From contig NZ_LBMG01000012.1 in the NCBI RefSeq assembly GCF_001005315.1, positions 1-64,000 on the forward strand: a stretch of DNA of 64,000 nt. Direction: 5' to 3'. Positions 35,743 to 45,442 of the stretch are shown piece after piece (position 1 is the first letter of the stretch; every line of letters starts with the position of its first letter). The translations under genes were made by a program, and so were the position numbers. This DNA is from Kordia jejudonensis (lineage in GTDB: Bacteria; Bacteroidota; Bacteroidia; Flavobacteriales; Flavobacteriaceae). The notes beneath the pieces are model-generated. The model saw only the letters and a program-made list of their open reading frames with translations, searched no databases and was not told the origin of the DNA.

Positions 35743-36258
35743 TCATAACACTCTTCGCGCTTCAGCAAAAGCATTTTTCCAATAGCGTTCGTCTAAGGTA
35801 GAAACCAAAACACCTCTAGAAGTAGTTGCATGTATAAAGCTAATCACGCCTTTTTTAGTTTCGACAACCAAACCAACATGATTGATGCGTTTTTTATTTT
35901 TGTTTGTTCGGAAAAACAACAAATCGCCTTTCTTTACAGCTGATTTGCTAATCTTTTTACCACGTTTTGCTTGTTCATACGAAACTCTCGGTAGTTCTAC
36001 ATTGTGCGATCTAAAAGCAGTATACATCAATCCTGAACAATCCATTCCTTTTCGGGTCGTTCCGCCATATTTGTAACGTGTTCCTTTGTATGCCAAAGCC
36101 GTTTCTATAATAGCTGCTGTTTTATTAAAAGAACGTTTCGTACTTGTTCGCGTTGTAGTTGTTTTCGTTTTTACGGTTCGTTTTGAAGAAGTTTTCTTGG
36201 AAGAACCACATGAAAATATAGAAAAAGCAAGAAGCAGCAGGAGTAATTTTTTAATCAT
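35743..36258 (-). CDS. NlpC/P60-family lipoprotein (peptidoglycan hydrolase)
   Basis: From ATG 36258 (171 residues), chosen because it gives a clean lipoprotein signal KKLLLLLLAFSIFSCGSS; the in-frame ATG at 36327 would add a poor N terminus reaching into lpxB. The NlpC/P60 domain has KYGGTTRKGMDCSGLMYTAF with catalytic Cys, INHVGLVVE with His, and FIHATTSRGVLVS with the third residue. It cuts peptide stems in the wall. It begins 13 nt after lpxB on the same strand. Confidence 0.87.
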   Translation of the reverse strand: MIKKLLLLLLAFSIFSCGSSKKTSSKRTVKTKTTTTRTSTKRSFNKTAAIIETALAYKGTRYKYGGTTRKGMDCSGLMYTAFRSHNVELPRVSYEQAKRGKKISKSAVKKGDLLFFRTNKNKKRINHVGLVVETKKGVISFIHATTSRGVLVSTLDERYWKNAFAEARRVL

Positions 36259-36271
36259 ACAGATAAGATAC

Positions 36272-37378
36272 TTAATTTTTTTCAACAATAAGTTTCGCAG
36301 CATTTTCACTTGCACCTTTTCCACCAAGCTTTCGTTCTAAGTCGTGGTAATCGGAAAATAACTGTTCACGATGCTTTTGATCTAAAATCTTTGTCAATTC
36401 AGTCTTAACATTTTTAGTGTTCAAATCGTTTTGAATCAACTCTTTTACAACTTCTCTATCCATAATTAAATTGACCAACGAAATATATTCTAGCGTAATA
36501 ATACGTTTGGCAATTTGGTATGAAATGTTGCTCGCTTTATAACAAACCACTTGCGGCACTTTGTACAAAGCCGTTTCTAGTGTTGCCGTTCCAGAAGTGA
36601 CAAGCGCGGCATGAGAAATATTTAATAAATCGTAGGTTTTATTGCTGATAAATTTCACATTGGCATCTTTCATAAATTGATGGTAAAATGCTTCTTCCTG
36701 ACTTGGAGCGCCAGCAATAACAAATTGATAGTCAGGGAAATCGTTTACCACAGAAAGCATTACGGAAAGCATTTTTTTAATTTCCTGTTTTCTGCTTCCA
36801 GGTAAGAGTGCAATAATTTCTCTATTGTCTAAACCATGTGTAGATTTAAATGCTGCATCATCTATTTTTGGTCTGTCAGCAATAGCATCTAATAGCGGAT
36901 GTCCAACAAAATAAACATCATAATCGTATGTTTTATAAAATTCTTTTTCAAAAGGAAGAATCACAAGCATCTTGTCAACATACTGTTTAATACTCTTCAC
37001 GCGTCCAGCTCTACTTGCCCAAACCTGAGGCGAAATATAATAATTTACAGTAAAACCGTTTTGCTTTGCCCATTTGGCAATCGGAAGATTAAATCCTGAA
37101 TTGTCAATCAGAATAAGAACATCAGGTTGATAATTTGCAATATCTTTTTTACAAAAAGACATCATGCCCAAAATTTTACGAAGATTCATAATAATCTCAA
37201 TGAATCCCATAAAGGCGCGTTCCTTATAATGTTTTACCAAAGTACCACCAACTGCTTGCATCAAATCTCCACCCCAAAACCGAAAATCAGCATTTGGATC
37301 TTGTTTTACAATGGCTTTCATCAAATTAGAACCATGTAAATCTCCTGAAGCTTCTCCTGCAATAATGTAGTACTTCAT
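36272..37378 (-). CDS. lpxB: Lipid-A-disaccharide synthase
   Basis: Joins UDP-diacylglucosamine and lipid X in lipid A synthesis at the inner membrane face. 368 residues of GT-B type: MKYYIIAGEASGDLHGSNLM (1-20) is diagnostic, with FMGFIEIIMN, IDNSGFNLPIAKWAKQNG, YYISPQVWASRAGRVKSIKQYVDKMLVILPFEKEFY, VGHPLLDAI and LLPGSRKQEI. Length is normal. It lies downstream of surE and a small membrane protein on the same strand. Confidence 0.96.
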   Translation of the reverse strand: MKYYIIAGEASGDLHGSNLMKAIVKQDPNADFRFWGGDLMQAVGGTLVKHYKERAFMGFIEIIMNLRKILGMMSFCKKDIANYQPDVLILIDNSGFNLPIAKWAKQNGFTVNYYISPQVWASRAGRVKSIKQYVDKMLVILPFEKEFYKTYDYDVYFVGHPLLDAIADRPKIDDAAFKSTHGLDNREIIALLPGSRKQEIKKMLSVMLSVVNDFPDYQFVIAGAPSQEEAFYHQFMKDANVKFISNKTYDLLNISHAALVTSGTATLETALYKVPQVVCYKASNISYQIAKRIITLEYISLVNLIMDREVVKELIQNDLNTKNVKTELTKILDQKHREQLFSDYHDLERKLGGKGASENAAKLIVEKN

Positions 37379-37385
37379 ACCTTTT

Positions 37386-37679
37386 TTAAAATAATATTTT
37401 ATGCGATAATACTAAAATTGCCGTAATGATTGTAACAATCAAAACACCTTTAGCTCTGGCTTCTTTATTAAACTTTAAAAAACCAAAAAAGGCTAAAAAG
37501 TTCAGCGCAGCTCCATATACGACCACCGAACTAATTTGACCAGTAGAAATGGCAAAATCCCAAATCGCATCAAAAGTAGCATTTCGTTGTGTTGCTATGT
37601 AAAATAAATACAATACTGTTCCAACGCATGTGGAAAGTAGTCCAACAACAATTCCTATGATAATCTCTTTATTCTTCAT
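37386..37679 (-). CDS. Small three-helix membrane protein
   Basis: 97 residues with membrane segments EIIIGIVVGLLSTCVGTVLYLFYI, ISSVVVYGAALNFLAFFGFL and GVLIVTIITAILVLS. The start overlaps the surE end by 11 nt and it ends seven bases before the lpxB start. The position between surE and lpxB is seen in other flavobacteria, but no function is known to me. Confidence 0.75.
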   Translation of the reverse strand: MKNKEIIIGIVVGLLSTCVGTVLYLFYIATQRNATFDAIWDFAISTGQISSVVVYGAALNFLAFFGFLKFNKEARAKGVLIVTIITAILVLSHKILF

Positions 37680-38448
37680 TAAATCCTAAACTATTAAGTT
37701 TTTGTATTGCGTGGTGCGCTGTCAAATCAAACTGAACAGGAACCAACGAAACATATCCATTAGCCAATGCCCATTCGTCTGTATCTTCGCCTTTATCTTG
37801 ACTTACAAACTTTCCAGAAAGCCAGTAATATTGGCGTCCGTGCGGATTGGTACGTTTGTCAAAATCTTCTGCCCAATACGCTTTTGCTTGTCTGCAAATA
37901 CGAATTCCTTTGATATCTTTCTCTTTCAATTTAGGAAAATTTACATTTAAAACCACACCTTCAGGCAAACTGTGCTCTAAAACTTTTTTTGTAATGGTTT
38001 TTACATAACTTTTTGTAGCTTCAAAATTAGCTTCCCAATCGTGATCAAGTAATGAAAATCCAATAGCAGGAATTCCTTCAATACCAGCTTCTACAGCGGC
38101 ACTCATAGTTCCTGAATAAATTACATTAATGGAAGAATTAGAACCGTGATTAATCCCAGAAACACAAATATCTGGCTTTCGGTTCAAAATTTCATTCACG
38201 GCTAGCTTTACACAATCTACAGGTGTTCCAGAACTTGAATATTCAATCTGCGGACCATCATCAATGGTAATTGCATTGCAATAAATAGTTGAATTTGCCG
38301 TAATGGCATGTCCCATACCGCTTTGTGGACTATCGGGCGCAACGACAATAACGTCTCCAAGTTCATTCATTACATCAATTAATGCACGTAGACCTGGTGC
38401 GGTAATACCATCATCGTTGGTTACTAAAATTAAGGGTTTCTCAGTCAT
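37669..38448 (-). CDS. surE: SurE, 5'/3'-nucleotidase
   Basis: From ATG 38448 (259 residues) the protein starts MTEKPLILVTNDDGITAPG, the SurE metal site with the Asp-Asp pair; an ATG at 38484 would add 12 residues not seen in the family. Further motifs are VVAPDSPQSGMGHAIT (Ser ligand), GTPVDCVKLA, and VSGINHGSNSSINVIYSGTM with the Asn ligand. It removes phosphate from nucleoside monophosphates, and is linked to stress survival. Confidence 0.95.
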   Translation of the reverse strand: MTEKPLILVTNDDGITAPGLRALIDVMNELGDVIVVAPDSPQSGMGHAITANSTIYCNAITIDDGPQIEYSSSGTPVDCVKLAVNEILNRKPDICVSGINHGSNSSINVIYSGTMSAAVEAGIEGIPAIGFSLLDHDWEANFEATKSYVKTITKKVLEHSLPEGVVLNVNFPKLKEKDIKGIRICRQAKAYWAEDFDKRTNPHGRQYYWLSGKFVSQDKGEDTDEWALANGYVSLVPVQFDLTAHHAIQKLNSLGFNEE

Positions 38449-38649
38449 AAAAAAAATACTTCTTTTTCGAATGCTAAAGTACACATTTTACGCTATACAT
38501 ACACAGCATTTTAGGTTTAACAAAAAATTAGTAACATTGTTAAAAAATGGCATGGTTTTTTCGTTATTTTAGTAAAAAATTAAAATAATTAGCACCGATT
38601 ACACCCAAGTTACCCAAATAGTGAATGAATAATAGGCTAATTAAAGCGA

Positions 38650-40812
38650 ATGAAAAAAACAAAATGTGTGAAAATTCGAGATTTTATGAGAAGGAATAGA
38701 ATATACTTAGTGACACTATTAATTTTTGCAATGGTGTCCTGTGGCTTTGCCAAAAAGTCGTTTGATGATCCAGAAAAAGACAAAACATTAGTAGACTTAA
38801 TATCGTATGTGTTAGGAAGATGGCATTTTGATCCACAAGACATTGATGATGATTTTTCTGAAAATGTATACAACGATTTCATAGAAGCCGTTGACCCAAT
38901 GAAACGTTATTTTCTAGCGTCTGATATTGAGGAATTTGAAGTGTACAAAGACAAAATTGATGACGAGATAAAAGAACCAGGTGTAAAGTTTTTTAATGCC
39001 GTTCATACACGTTTAGAAAAAAGGATGCAACAAGCTAAAAAGTTTCAAGATGAACTGTTAGCTATGCCGTTCGATTTTACAATTGATGAAACAATTGATC
39101 GTGATTATGAAAAAATGCCTTTTGCTGAAAACAAGGAAGCACTGAAAGAACGCTGGAGAAAAGAATTGAAATTCTCAACACTAGCAAACTACGACATCAA
39201 ACTTGAAATTGAGCAAAACAAAAAGAAAGAAGACAAAGCATACACTATAAAAGATGCCGTTGTTTTAGAAAAAGAAGCGCGCGAATCTACTGAAAAAACA
39301 TACATTGAGTTTTTTGACTTAATGGACGATTTGGAACGTAAAGATTGGTTTAGCATTTATGTAAATACAATTGTAGAAGAATTTGATCCACATACTTCGT
39401 ACTTAGCTCCTGAAGACAAAGACCGTTTTGATATGAGTATGTCAGGAACTTTAGAAGGAATTGGCGCTCGTTTGCAAAAACGTACAGAAGGCGCAAAAAT
39501 ATTTGAAGTCATTTCTGGTGGACCAGCGTGGAGAAGTAAAAAAATAGAAGCAGGAGATATTATCTTAAAAGTAGCCCAAGAAGGCGAAGAACCTGTTGAC
39601 ATTGTGGGAATGCGTTTGGATGATGCGGTAAAACTCATCAAAGGACCAAAAGGAACAAAAGTAACCTTGACAATGAAAAAAGTTGATGGTTCAATTGATG
39701 TTATTACCATCAAAAGAGATTTGGTTGAAATTGAAGAAACGTACGCAAAATCTGCAGTGGTAAAGAAAAATGATAGAACCTTTGGAGTGATCAACTTGCC
39801 AAAATTTTATGTTGATTTTCAAGATTACAATAACAGAAATGCTGCAAGTGACGTAAAAAAAGAAATTGAGCGTCTCAAAAAAGAAGGTATGGAAGGTTTG
39901 GTAATCGATCTAAGAAATAATGGTGGAGGATCATTAAAAACTGTGGTAGACATGGCAGGATTTTTCATCAAAGATGGTCCAATAGTGCAAGTAAAAAGTT
40001 CTATAGATGGTAAAGAAGTGCTAAGAGATGAAGACAGTCGCATTCAATGGGATGGACCTTTAGTAATCTTAGTAAACGAATTATCAGCGTCTGCTTCGGA
40101 AATTTTGGCAGCAGCCTTGCAAGACTACAAAAGAGCAGTCGTTATTGGAAGTAAGCAAACCTACGGAAAAGGAACGGTTCAAAATGTGGTAGATTTAAAT
40201 AGATTTATCAAAGGTAGCGATACTAACGTGGGAGCTTTAAAACTAACCACACAAAAATTTTACCGTATTGATGGCGGATCAACACAGCTTGAAGGTGTAA
40301 AAAGTGATGTTGTCGTGGTAGATAAATATAGTTTTATTGATATAGGAGAAAAAGACCAAGAAAATCCATTACCTTGGGATCGAATTGATCCAGCTGAATA
40401 TGATGTTTGGGACGGATATATTGGATACGAAGAAACTATTGAGAAAAGTAAAGCGCGTATGCAAAACAATGCGCAACTAAAACTGATAGAAGAAAATGCA
40501 AAATGGATTCGTAAGCGTCGTGACGACAACGAATATCCATTAAATTATGCTACGTACAAAAAGGAAGCTGACGCAGATGAAGAGTATGCAAAACGTTTCA
40601 AAGCACTGTCAGATTATGATACGAAACTCGTATTTGTTTCATTGCCTTACGAAGAATTATTAATGAAAAAAGATTCTTCTTTGCAAAGAAAGCGTAAAGC
40701 TTGGCATGACGATTTAGCAAAAGATGTATACGTTGAAGAAGCAATAAACGTATTAAGTGATATCCAAATAAACAACATCAAAAAACAAAAAAGAGCTGTT
40801 GTAAAAGGATAA
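38650..40812 (+). CDS. C-terminal processing peptidase (S41, Prc/Tsp-like)
   Basis: 720 residues; a lipoprotein-type N terminus (LVTLLIFAMVSCGFAKK). The start could also be ATG 38686, which places that signal closer to the N terminus. Tsp-like N-terminal helices are followed by a PDZ domain (about 245-330: GTLEGIGARLQKR, then ISGGPAWRSKKIEAGDIILKV) and the S41 core with ELSASASEILAAALQDY (Ser nucleophile) and GSKQTYGKGTVQ (Lys base). A DUF3340-type C terminus follows. It trims or degrades periplasmic proteins from unstructured C termini. The next gene starts 14 nt on. Confidence 0.93.
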   Translation: MKKTKCVKIRDFMRRNRIYLVTLLIFAMVSCGFAKKSFDDPEKDKTLVDLISYVLGRWHFDPQDIDDDFSENVYNDFIEAVDPMKRYFLASDIEEFEVYKDKIDDEIKEPGVKFFNAVHTRLEKRMQQAKKFQDELLAMPFDFTIDETIDRDYEKMPFAENKEALKERWRKELKFSTLANYDIKLEIEQNKKKEDKAYTIKDAVVLEKEARESTEKTYIEFFDLMDDLERKDWFSIYVNTIVEEFDPHTSYLAPEDKDRFDMSMSGTLEGIGARLQKRTEGAKIFEVISGGPAWRSKKIEAGDIILKVAQEGEEPVDIVGMRLDDAVKLIKGPKGTKVTLTMKKVDGSIDVITIKRDLVEIEETYAKSAVVKKNDRTFGVINLPKFYVDFQDYNNRNAASDVKKEIERLKKEGMEGLVIDLRNNGGGSLKTVVDMAGFFIKDGPIVQVKSSIDGKEVLRDEDSRIQWDGPLVILVNELSASASEILAAALQDYKRAVVIGSKQTYGKGTVQNVVDLNRFIKGSDTNVGALKLTTQKFYRIDGGSTQLEGVKSDVVVVDKYSFIDIGEKDQENPLPWDRIDPAEYDVWDGYIGYEETIEKSKARMQNNAQLKLIEENAKWIRKRRDDNEYPLNYATYKKEADADEEYAKRFKALSDYDTKLVFVSLPYEELLMKKDSSLQRKRKAWHDDLAKDVYVEEAINVLSDIQINNIKKQKRAVVKG

Positions 40813-40826
40813 TATAAAAGATATTA

Positions 40827-41936
40827 ATGAGTAGAAACTCAAATTCATTAGCACAATTAGCGCTCCAGAAGTTCAAAAAGAATTTTTGGGGCGTTTTGAG
40901 TTTTGGCTTCATTGTACTTTGTGCGTTTGTGGTCATTTTTGCATATCTATTTACGCCTGATGACACCAAAAATGCAAATCAAATGCATTTGTCAATTCAT
41001 TCTAAAAAACCTGGATTTACTGTGCAAATGTTGACAATTCCTTCCAAAGAAGTCGCAGCAGAAAGTTTTATCAGTACACTTTTTTTTGGGAAAGAAAACA
41101 CTGCAACGGAAATTCCAATTTCCAGCTATCGAATAGAAAATGATGCTTTTTTTATAACTGAATATTCTGATGGAACCATAGCAGGAATTGAAAAAGAAAT
41201 ACCACTAACTTCATTTCCAAGTTTGACAAAAACTTCAGAAATACCGACAACGTTTATTCAACAAAAAACATTTCGTTTAGGAACTGATAAATACGGAAGA
41301 GACGTACTCAGTAGAATGCTCATTGGAATGCGAATATCGTTTACCATTGGTTTTGTTGCGGTATTTATATCATTGCTCATAGGTATTTCGTTAGGCGCAT
41401 TAGCAGGGTATTTTGAAGGAAAAGTAGATGCGGTTATCATGTGGATTATCAATGTAACGTGGTCCATTCCTACATTACTATTAGTCATTGCAATTACGTT
41501 AACACTAGGAAAAGGATTTTGGCAAGTGTTTGTCGCTGTAGGATTAACCATGTGGGTAGAAGTTGCCAGAATTGTTCGTGGGCAAGTATTAAGTGTAAAG
41601 CAAATGCAATATGTTACGGCGGCGCGTGCGTTAGGATATCACGATTTTAGAATCATCATTAAGCATATATTGCCAAATATTATGGCGCCAGTTATTGTAA
41701 TTTCGGCAGCTAACTTTGCAGCGGCAATCTTAATAGAAAGCGGATTGAGTTTCTTAGGAATCGGTGCGCAACCACCAATGCCAAGTTGGGGCGCAATGAT
41801 AAAAGACCATTACAGTTATATCATTCTTGGAAAACCGTATTTGGCTATTATTCCAGGACTTGCTATCATGAGTTTAGTAATGGCGTTTATGCTAGTTGGA
41901 AACGCGCTGCGTGATGCGTTGGATGTGAAAAATTAG
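40827..41936 (+). CDS. OppC/DppC-like ABC transporter permease
   Basis: 369 residues. An N-terminal OppC_N segment with one helix (FWGVLSFGFIVLCAFVVIFAYLFTP) is followed by an insert of about 115 residues, longer than in most OppC proteins, then RLGTDKYGRDVLSRMLIGMRISFTIG and five helices. The EAA loop YVTAARALGYHDFRIIIKHILPN docks the ATPase. No ATPase, OppB or binding protein lies nearby; in Bacteroidota this permease is often encoded alone beside the processing peptidase, so its partners must be elsewhere. Confidence 0.88.
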   Translation: MSRNSNSLAQLALQKFKKNFWGVLSFGFIVLCAFVVIFAYLFTPDDTKNANQMHLSIHSKKPGFTVQMLTIPSKEVAAESFISTLFFGKENTATEIPISSYRIENDAFFITEYSDGTIAGIEKEIPLTSFPSLTKTSEIPTTFIQQKTFRLGTDKYGRDVLSRMLIGMRISFTIGFVAVFISLLIGISLGALAGYFEGKVDAVIMWIINVTWSIPTLLLVIAITLTLGKGFWQVFVAVGLTMWVEVARIVRGQVLSVKQMQYVTAARALGYHDFRIIIKHILPNIMAPVIVISAANFAAAILIESGLSFLGIGAQPPMPSWGAMIKDHYSYIILGKPYLAIIPGLAIMSLVMAFMLVGNALRDALDVKN

Positions 41937-41988
41937 GTTTCTTAGTATTGAGTATTGAGAATTTAGTATTGAGGTTTCTGTTTGACTT

Positions 41989-42390
41989 CACAACTTAACA
42001 AAGAACAAAGAACAAAGAACAAAGAACAAAGAACAAAGAACAGAGAGCAAAGAATAGAGAACATAGAGCAAATTAGGATGAAAATTGGGAGAACTATTTA
42101 TGAGGAATATGCAAAACCTAAAACCTAAGACCAAAACACCCAAGACCCAAAAACCAAAAACCCATATCAATGTTAAATCAAAAACGGTACAATTTAAGTT
42201 AAGCAACTCCACAACTTAACAGAGAACAAAGAACAGAGAGTAAAGAGCATAGAACAGATAACATAGAATAAATTAGGATGAAAATTGGGAGAACTATTTA
42301 TGAGGAATGAGGAATACCCAAAACCCAAGACCCAAAACCCAAAATTCAAAACACCCAAGACCCAATAACAAAGAACTCAACACCTTGAAA
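41989..42390. repeat. A-rich tandem duplication of about 200 bp with short internal repeats
   Basis: A 38-bp string is identical at 42071-42108 and 42271-42308, exactly 200 bp apart. Around it both copies begin with CACAACTTAACA-type sequence and AGAACA/AAAGAACAA heptamer runs (about 41997-42041 and 42215-42260) and continue into CCAAGACCC/AAAACCC runs. There is no coding frame and almost no G/C outside these motifs. The gap before the endonuclease gene consists of it entirely. Confidence 0.75.
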
Positions 42391-43224
42391 AGAAACAAAA
42401 TATATACTTTATTAATACTATTGATCGGTGCAGCTTTTGTGGTATACGAGCAATATGGTGATCAACTTGCAGAAGGTAGTGTCTACGATCCAAATGAGGA
42501 AATTCATGGAAGTAGAACGACAAATAGCAATCCGAAAGCATTGACAAATGAATTCTATTTGCCAAGTTCAACAACAGGACAAGTAATTCATCATGAAGGA
42601 TATTCGTTATCCTATCACGAAGCGTTTGAGCAAGCAGAATGGGTTGCATATGAATTGAAGAAGAATCAAGTCGTATATACAGATTTTAAACGCCCATATT
42701 TTGAGCAAGACAATTCCATAGCAACAGAATCGGCACATTGGCGAAACTATAAAAAATCTGGCTACGACCGTGGACATTTGTGTCCAGCAGCCGATCGAAA
42801 ATATACCAAATCAGCTTTTACAGAAACATTTTTAACTAGTAATATTTCTCCTCAAAAACATGAATTTAACGCTGGTATTTGGAACCGATTGGAGCAAAAA
42901 GTACGCTATTGGGCAAAAAAATATGACGTCGTTTATGTGATTACAGGTGGAATTTTAGAAAAAGGACTCAAAACTATCGGGAACGAAGAAGTTGCTGTGC
43001 CCAATTATTTCTATAAGATTTTATTAGATAATACAAACGGACAAACCAAAACAATCGCATTTCTAATGCCGCATAAAGACGCAGACAAACCTTTATACGA
43101 GTTTGTAGTATCAATTGACGAAATTGAAAAACGTACAGGCATTGACTTTTTTCCTGAATTGGACGATTCAAAAGAAAATAAATTGGAAGCTTCTACAAGT
43201 TACAAACAATGGAGTTTTCGATAG
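42385..43224 (+). CDS. DNA/RNA non-specific endonuclease, membrane-anchored or secreted
   Basis: The catalytic motif YDRGHLCPAADRK with the general-base His is followed by FLTSNISPQKHEFNAGIWNRLEQKVR, where Asn binds magnesium, as in Serratia-type nucleases. The N terminus has one hydrophobic segment (YTLLILLIGAAFVVYEQ). I prefer the TTG start at 42385; an ATG at 42307 is open but its 26 extra residues are only a translation of the Pro/Lys/Asn-coding repeat next door. The nuclease probably degrades extracellular DNA or RNA for nutrition. Confidence 0.9.
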   Translation: MKRNKIYTLLILLIGAAFVVYEQYGDQLAEGSVYDPNEEIHGSRTTNSNPKALTNEFYLPSSTTGQVIHHEGYSLSYHEAFEQAEWVAYELKKNQVVYTDFKRPYFEQDNSIATESAHWRNYKKSGYDRGHLCPAADRKYTKSAFTETFLTSNISPQKHEFNAGIWNRLEQKVRYWAKKYDVVYVITGGILEKGLKTIGNEEVAVPNYFYKILLDNTNGQTKTIAFLMPHKDADKPLYEFVVSIDEIEKRTGIDFFPELDDSKENKLEASTSYKQWSFR

Positions 43225-43253
43225 TGGCAACTTTATAAACTATAAAAAGCAAA

Positions 43254-43277
43254 GAAAAGCGACTTCAAAGTCGCTTT
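43254..43277. terminator. Terminator between endonuclease and GG-peptide genes
   Basis: AAAGCGACTT pairs with AAGTCGCTTT around a small loop, between two converging genes; only short A/T runs flank it. Confidence 0.6.
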
Positions 43278-43294
43278 AAGTCATAAGACATTCA

Positions 43295-43504
43295 CTATTG
43301 GCATGGTCCGTAATCACAACCATTCATTGTGCCTCCATGTTCTTCTATAAACATACATGCATCATAAACCTGAGCAAAATAATTCGGGAAATTTCTTGTT
43401 GAATCTGCTGCGTACATACTACAATAAATATGATCTCCACCATTAATTGCTTGTTGCTCGTTTTTGGTTAGGACTCTTCCTAAACTCGAAAATTTTTCTA
43501 ACAT
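43295..43504 (-). CDS. Bacteriocin-type GG-leader peptide precursor
   Basis: 69 residues. The leader FSSLGRVLTKNEQQAINGG (5-23) is the double-glycine type recognised by C39 peptidase transporters. The core of 46 residues is rich in aromatic and Gly residues and has four Cys (IYCSMY, DACMF, GCDYGPCQ), so it probably forms disulfides. A gene for a VKOR/thioredoxin-type protein lies 166 nt upstream on the same strand, fitting oxidative folding of this peptide. Activity is unknown. Confidence 0.75.
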   Translation of the reverse strand: MLEKFSSLGRVLTKNEQQAINGGDHIYCSMYAADSTRNFPNYFAQVYDACMFIEEHGGTMNGCDYGPCQ

Positions 43505-43670
43505 AATAAAAAGATTTTAAAATTTGTAATGAGTCAAAACTATATAAACACAGTGATGGGAAGAAAAGATGTATAGTCAATTTTATAAAAATAACTAATA
43601 AAATAATACCTTCTTTCTAGTGTATTCCTGCCTTTTAAACGATGTTGAAACAGCAATTAGTTCAATCGAC

Positions 43671-45233
43671 TTATGAAGCATTTTCTTGTGTTTCTTGTTG
43701 TGTTTCCAAAATCATATCCTGAATGAATAGCGGTAAATCCTTTATTTCATAGGTTTTTGGAAAGAAATTATTGTTCAAAATACTCGCAGGTGTATAATTT
43801 ACTCCGTTAATATTTGCCCATTCACGATGTGCATCCAATACTTGTGTAACCATTGGATTTTCGGAAAAACCAAAGTTTTCATGCCACGCTTCAATATCTC
43901 TATTGGCAAACCATTCTTTTAAGGCAATATATGCTTTTTTAGGATCTTGTTGGTATAAATCTACAAGTCGTGAAACAATTTTTGTGCTTTTATTTTCAGC
44001 ATTCTCTGGAACATTAAAAATAAATTCCAAGCGAATATCGTTTCCATACGTACTTAATAATTTGTCATACGACTCAAAAGCCGCTGTACAAAAACCACAT
44101 AACGGATTTGTGACACCTTGTAGTTGAATGGCACCTTTTGGATTTCCAAATATGACGCGTAATGGCGCTGGAATTACACCTGGATTAATGACTGTTTGCT
44201 CTTGAAGTAAGGTTTTAAATAACTCAGGATTTCGTTTAAACTTTAAGAAATCACGTTCGGTATTTCCTAATTTTTCATGACTTTCCCAATATCCTTTACA
44301 GTAATTCCACGCGATATAGATTAACCCAAATATTCCTGCCGCTTTCGCAATATATTCTAAGTCAAATAACCATTCATACGTATATGTGCTCGCTAAAAGT
44401 CCTGTTTGTAAAAATAATATTCCAGCAATGAGTAAACACAAAGCACACCATTTTTTTAGCACAATTCCTTGTCGGTAAATTGCATACAAAACCACTGGAA
44501 TTCCTGCTAAAGACAACGCAAATAGCACATCTTGATTAAATCCGATAGAAGATAATATGAGGAATAAAGCTGCAAAAAATACAAAAGTGGCATCGCTTAA
44601 TGAAATGAATCCGAATAGTAAATTTCCTTTGGTAGTAATAACGTCGCCACAATCACTATTCTTAGAAATAGCACCACACACTTTGGCAACGGCTTTGCTT
44701 TTAATGCCCAGATCTTCTCTGATAATTAGCACACTAATGTACAATCCTACGAGTGTAAGTGCCGTATAGATGAGGTAAGCCAAACTAAATTCGAACATCA
44801 CATTTACAGCAGCTACAATAGCAATAACAAAATAGGGAAGTGCTGCCTTGAATGATTGTGTCCCAGCAATACTTTCAATTTCTTCCACGGCTATAATAGT
44901 GCCTGTCCAACGAGTTACAAATGCTTCTTCAGTTAGTTTTTCTTTGGTTTCGTCAGCTAATGACATATGAATCATTCCCCGTTTCTTTTCCACCAAAACG
45001 ATGGCATCGCCGTTATCAGAATTTACCAAAGCTAAGAATGATTTTGGCATTTCTGAAAGTGCTTCTTTTGGTACTGTTGCCGCTATATTGTCAATTTCAA
45101 AATAATCAAACGTATCTGTAATCGATTTTAAGCTTGGATATTCAGGATGTGATAACAGTTGCAGGTTAAGCTGTTCGCTATCTACACTTAAATAGCCATT
45201 GGTTCTAAGTAGCGAAAGTATAATTTGTTCCAT
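43671..45233 (-). CDS. C39-like / VKOR / thioredoxin fusion membrane protein
   Basis: 520 residues. Residues about 1-130 resemble the N-terminal part of C39 peptidase domains (NLQLLSHPEYPSLKSITDTFDYF) but the catalytic Cys is not evident, so it may only bind the GG leader. Four to five helices follow (about 132-320) as a vitamin K epoxide reductase domain with SKNSDCGDVITT and LKKWCALCLLIAG, the CxxC being Cys-Ala-Leu-Cys. The C-terminal thioredoxin-like domain has GVTNPLCGFCTAAFESYDKLL. Such proteins reoxidise or introduce disulfides into secreted peptides, here probably the neighbouring GG peptide. Confidence 0.85.
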   Translation of the reverse strand: MEQIILSLLRTNGYLSVDSEQLNLQLLSHPEYPSLKSITDTFDYFEIDNIAATVPKEALSEMPKSFLALVNSDNGDAIVLVEKKRGMIHMSLADETKEKLTEEAFVTRWTGTIIAVEEIESIAGTQSFKAALPYFVIAIVAAVNVMFEFSLAYLIYTALTLVGLYISVLIIREDLGIKSKAVAKVCGAISKNSDCGDVITTKGNLLFGFISLSDATFVFFAALFLILSSIGFNQDVLFALSLAGIPVVLYAIYRQGIVLKKWCALCLLIAGILFLQTGLLASTYTYEWLFDLEYIAKAAGIFGLIYIAWNYCKGYWESHEKLGNTERDFLKFKRNPELFKTLLQEQTVINPGVIPAPLRVIFGNPKGAIQLQGVTNPLCGFCTAAFESYDKLLSTYGNDIRLEFIFNVPENAENKSTKIVSRLVDLYQQDPKKAYIALKEWFANRDIEAWHENFGFSENPMVTQVLDAHREWANINGVNYTPASILNNNFFPKTYEIKDLPLFIQDMILETQQETQENAS

Positions 45234-45442
45234 CTAATTCATTTCAATTTTGGTAGGGGAAATTAAAATATTACATATTGTATGCTAAAGATAGAAAGTA
45301 TTTTTGATGTTTATTGTATGATTGAATGTTTTTAAATGTAAAGAGTGTTCAATTTATAAAATAGCAAATTAAGTCGTGATACTAATTTTGCTTACATATC
45401 TGATAAGACGAATATTAATGGTATGTTCGTTTTATTAATTAA

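Noticed and set aside
41989-42308. CRISPR-like array
   Set aside because: Repeats are A-rich heptamers and one 200-bp duplication, without regular 30-bp repeats and unique spacers, and no cas genes are near.
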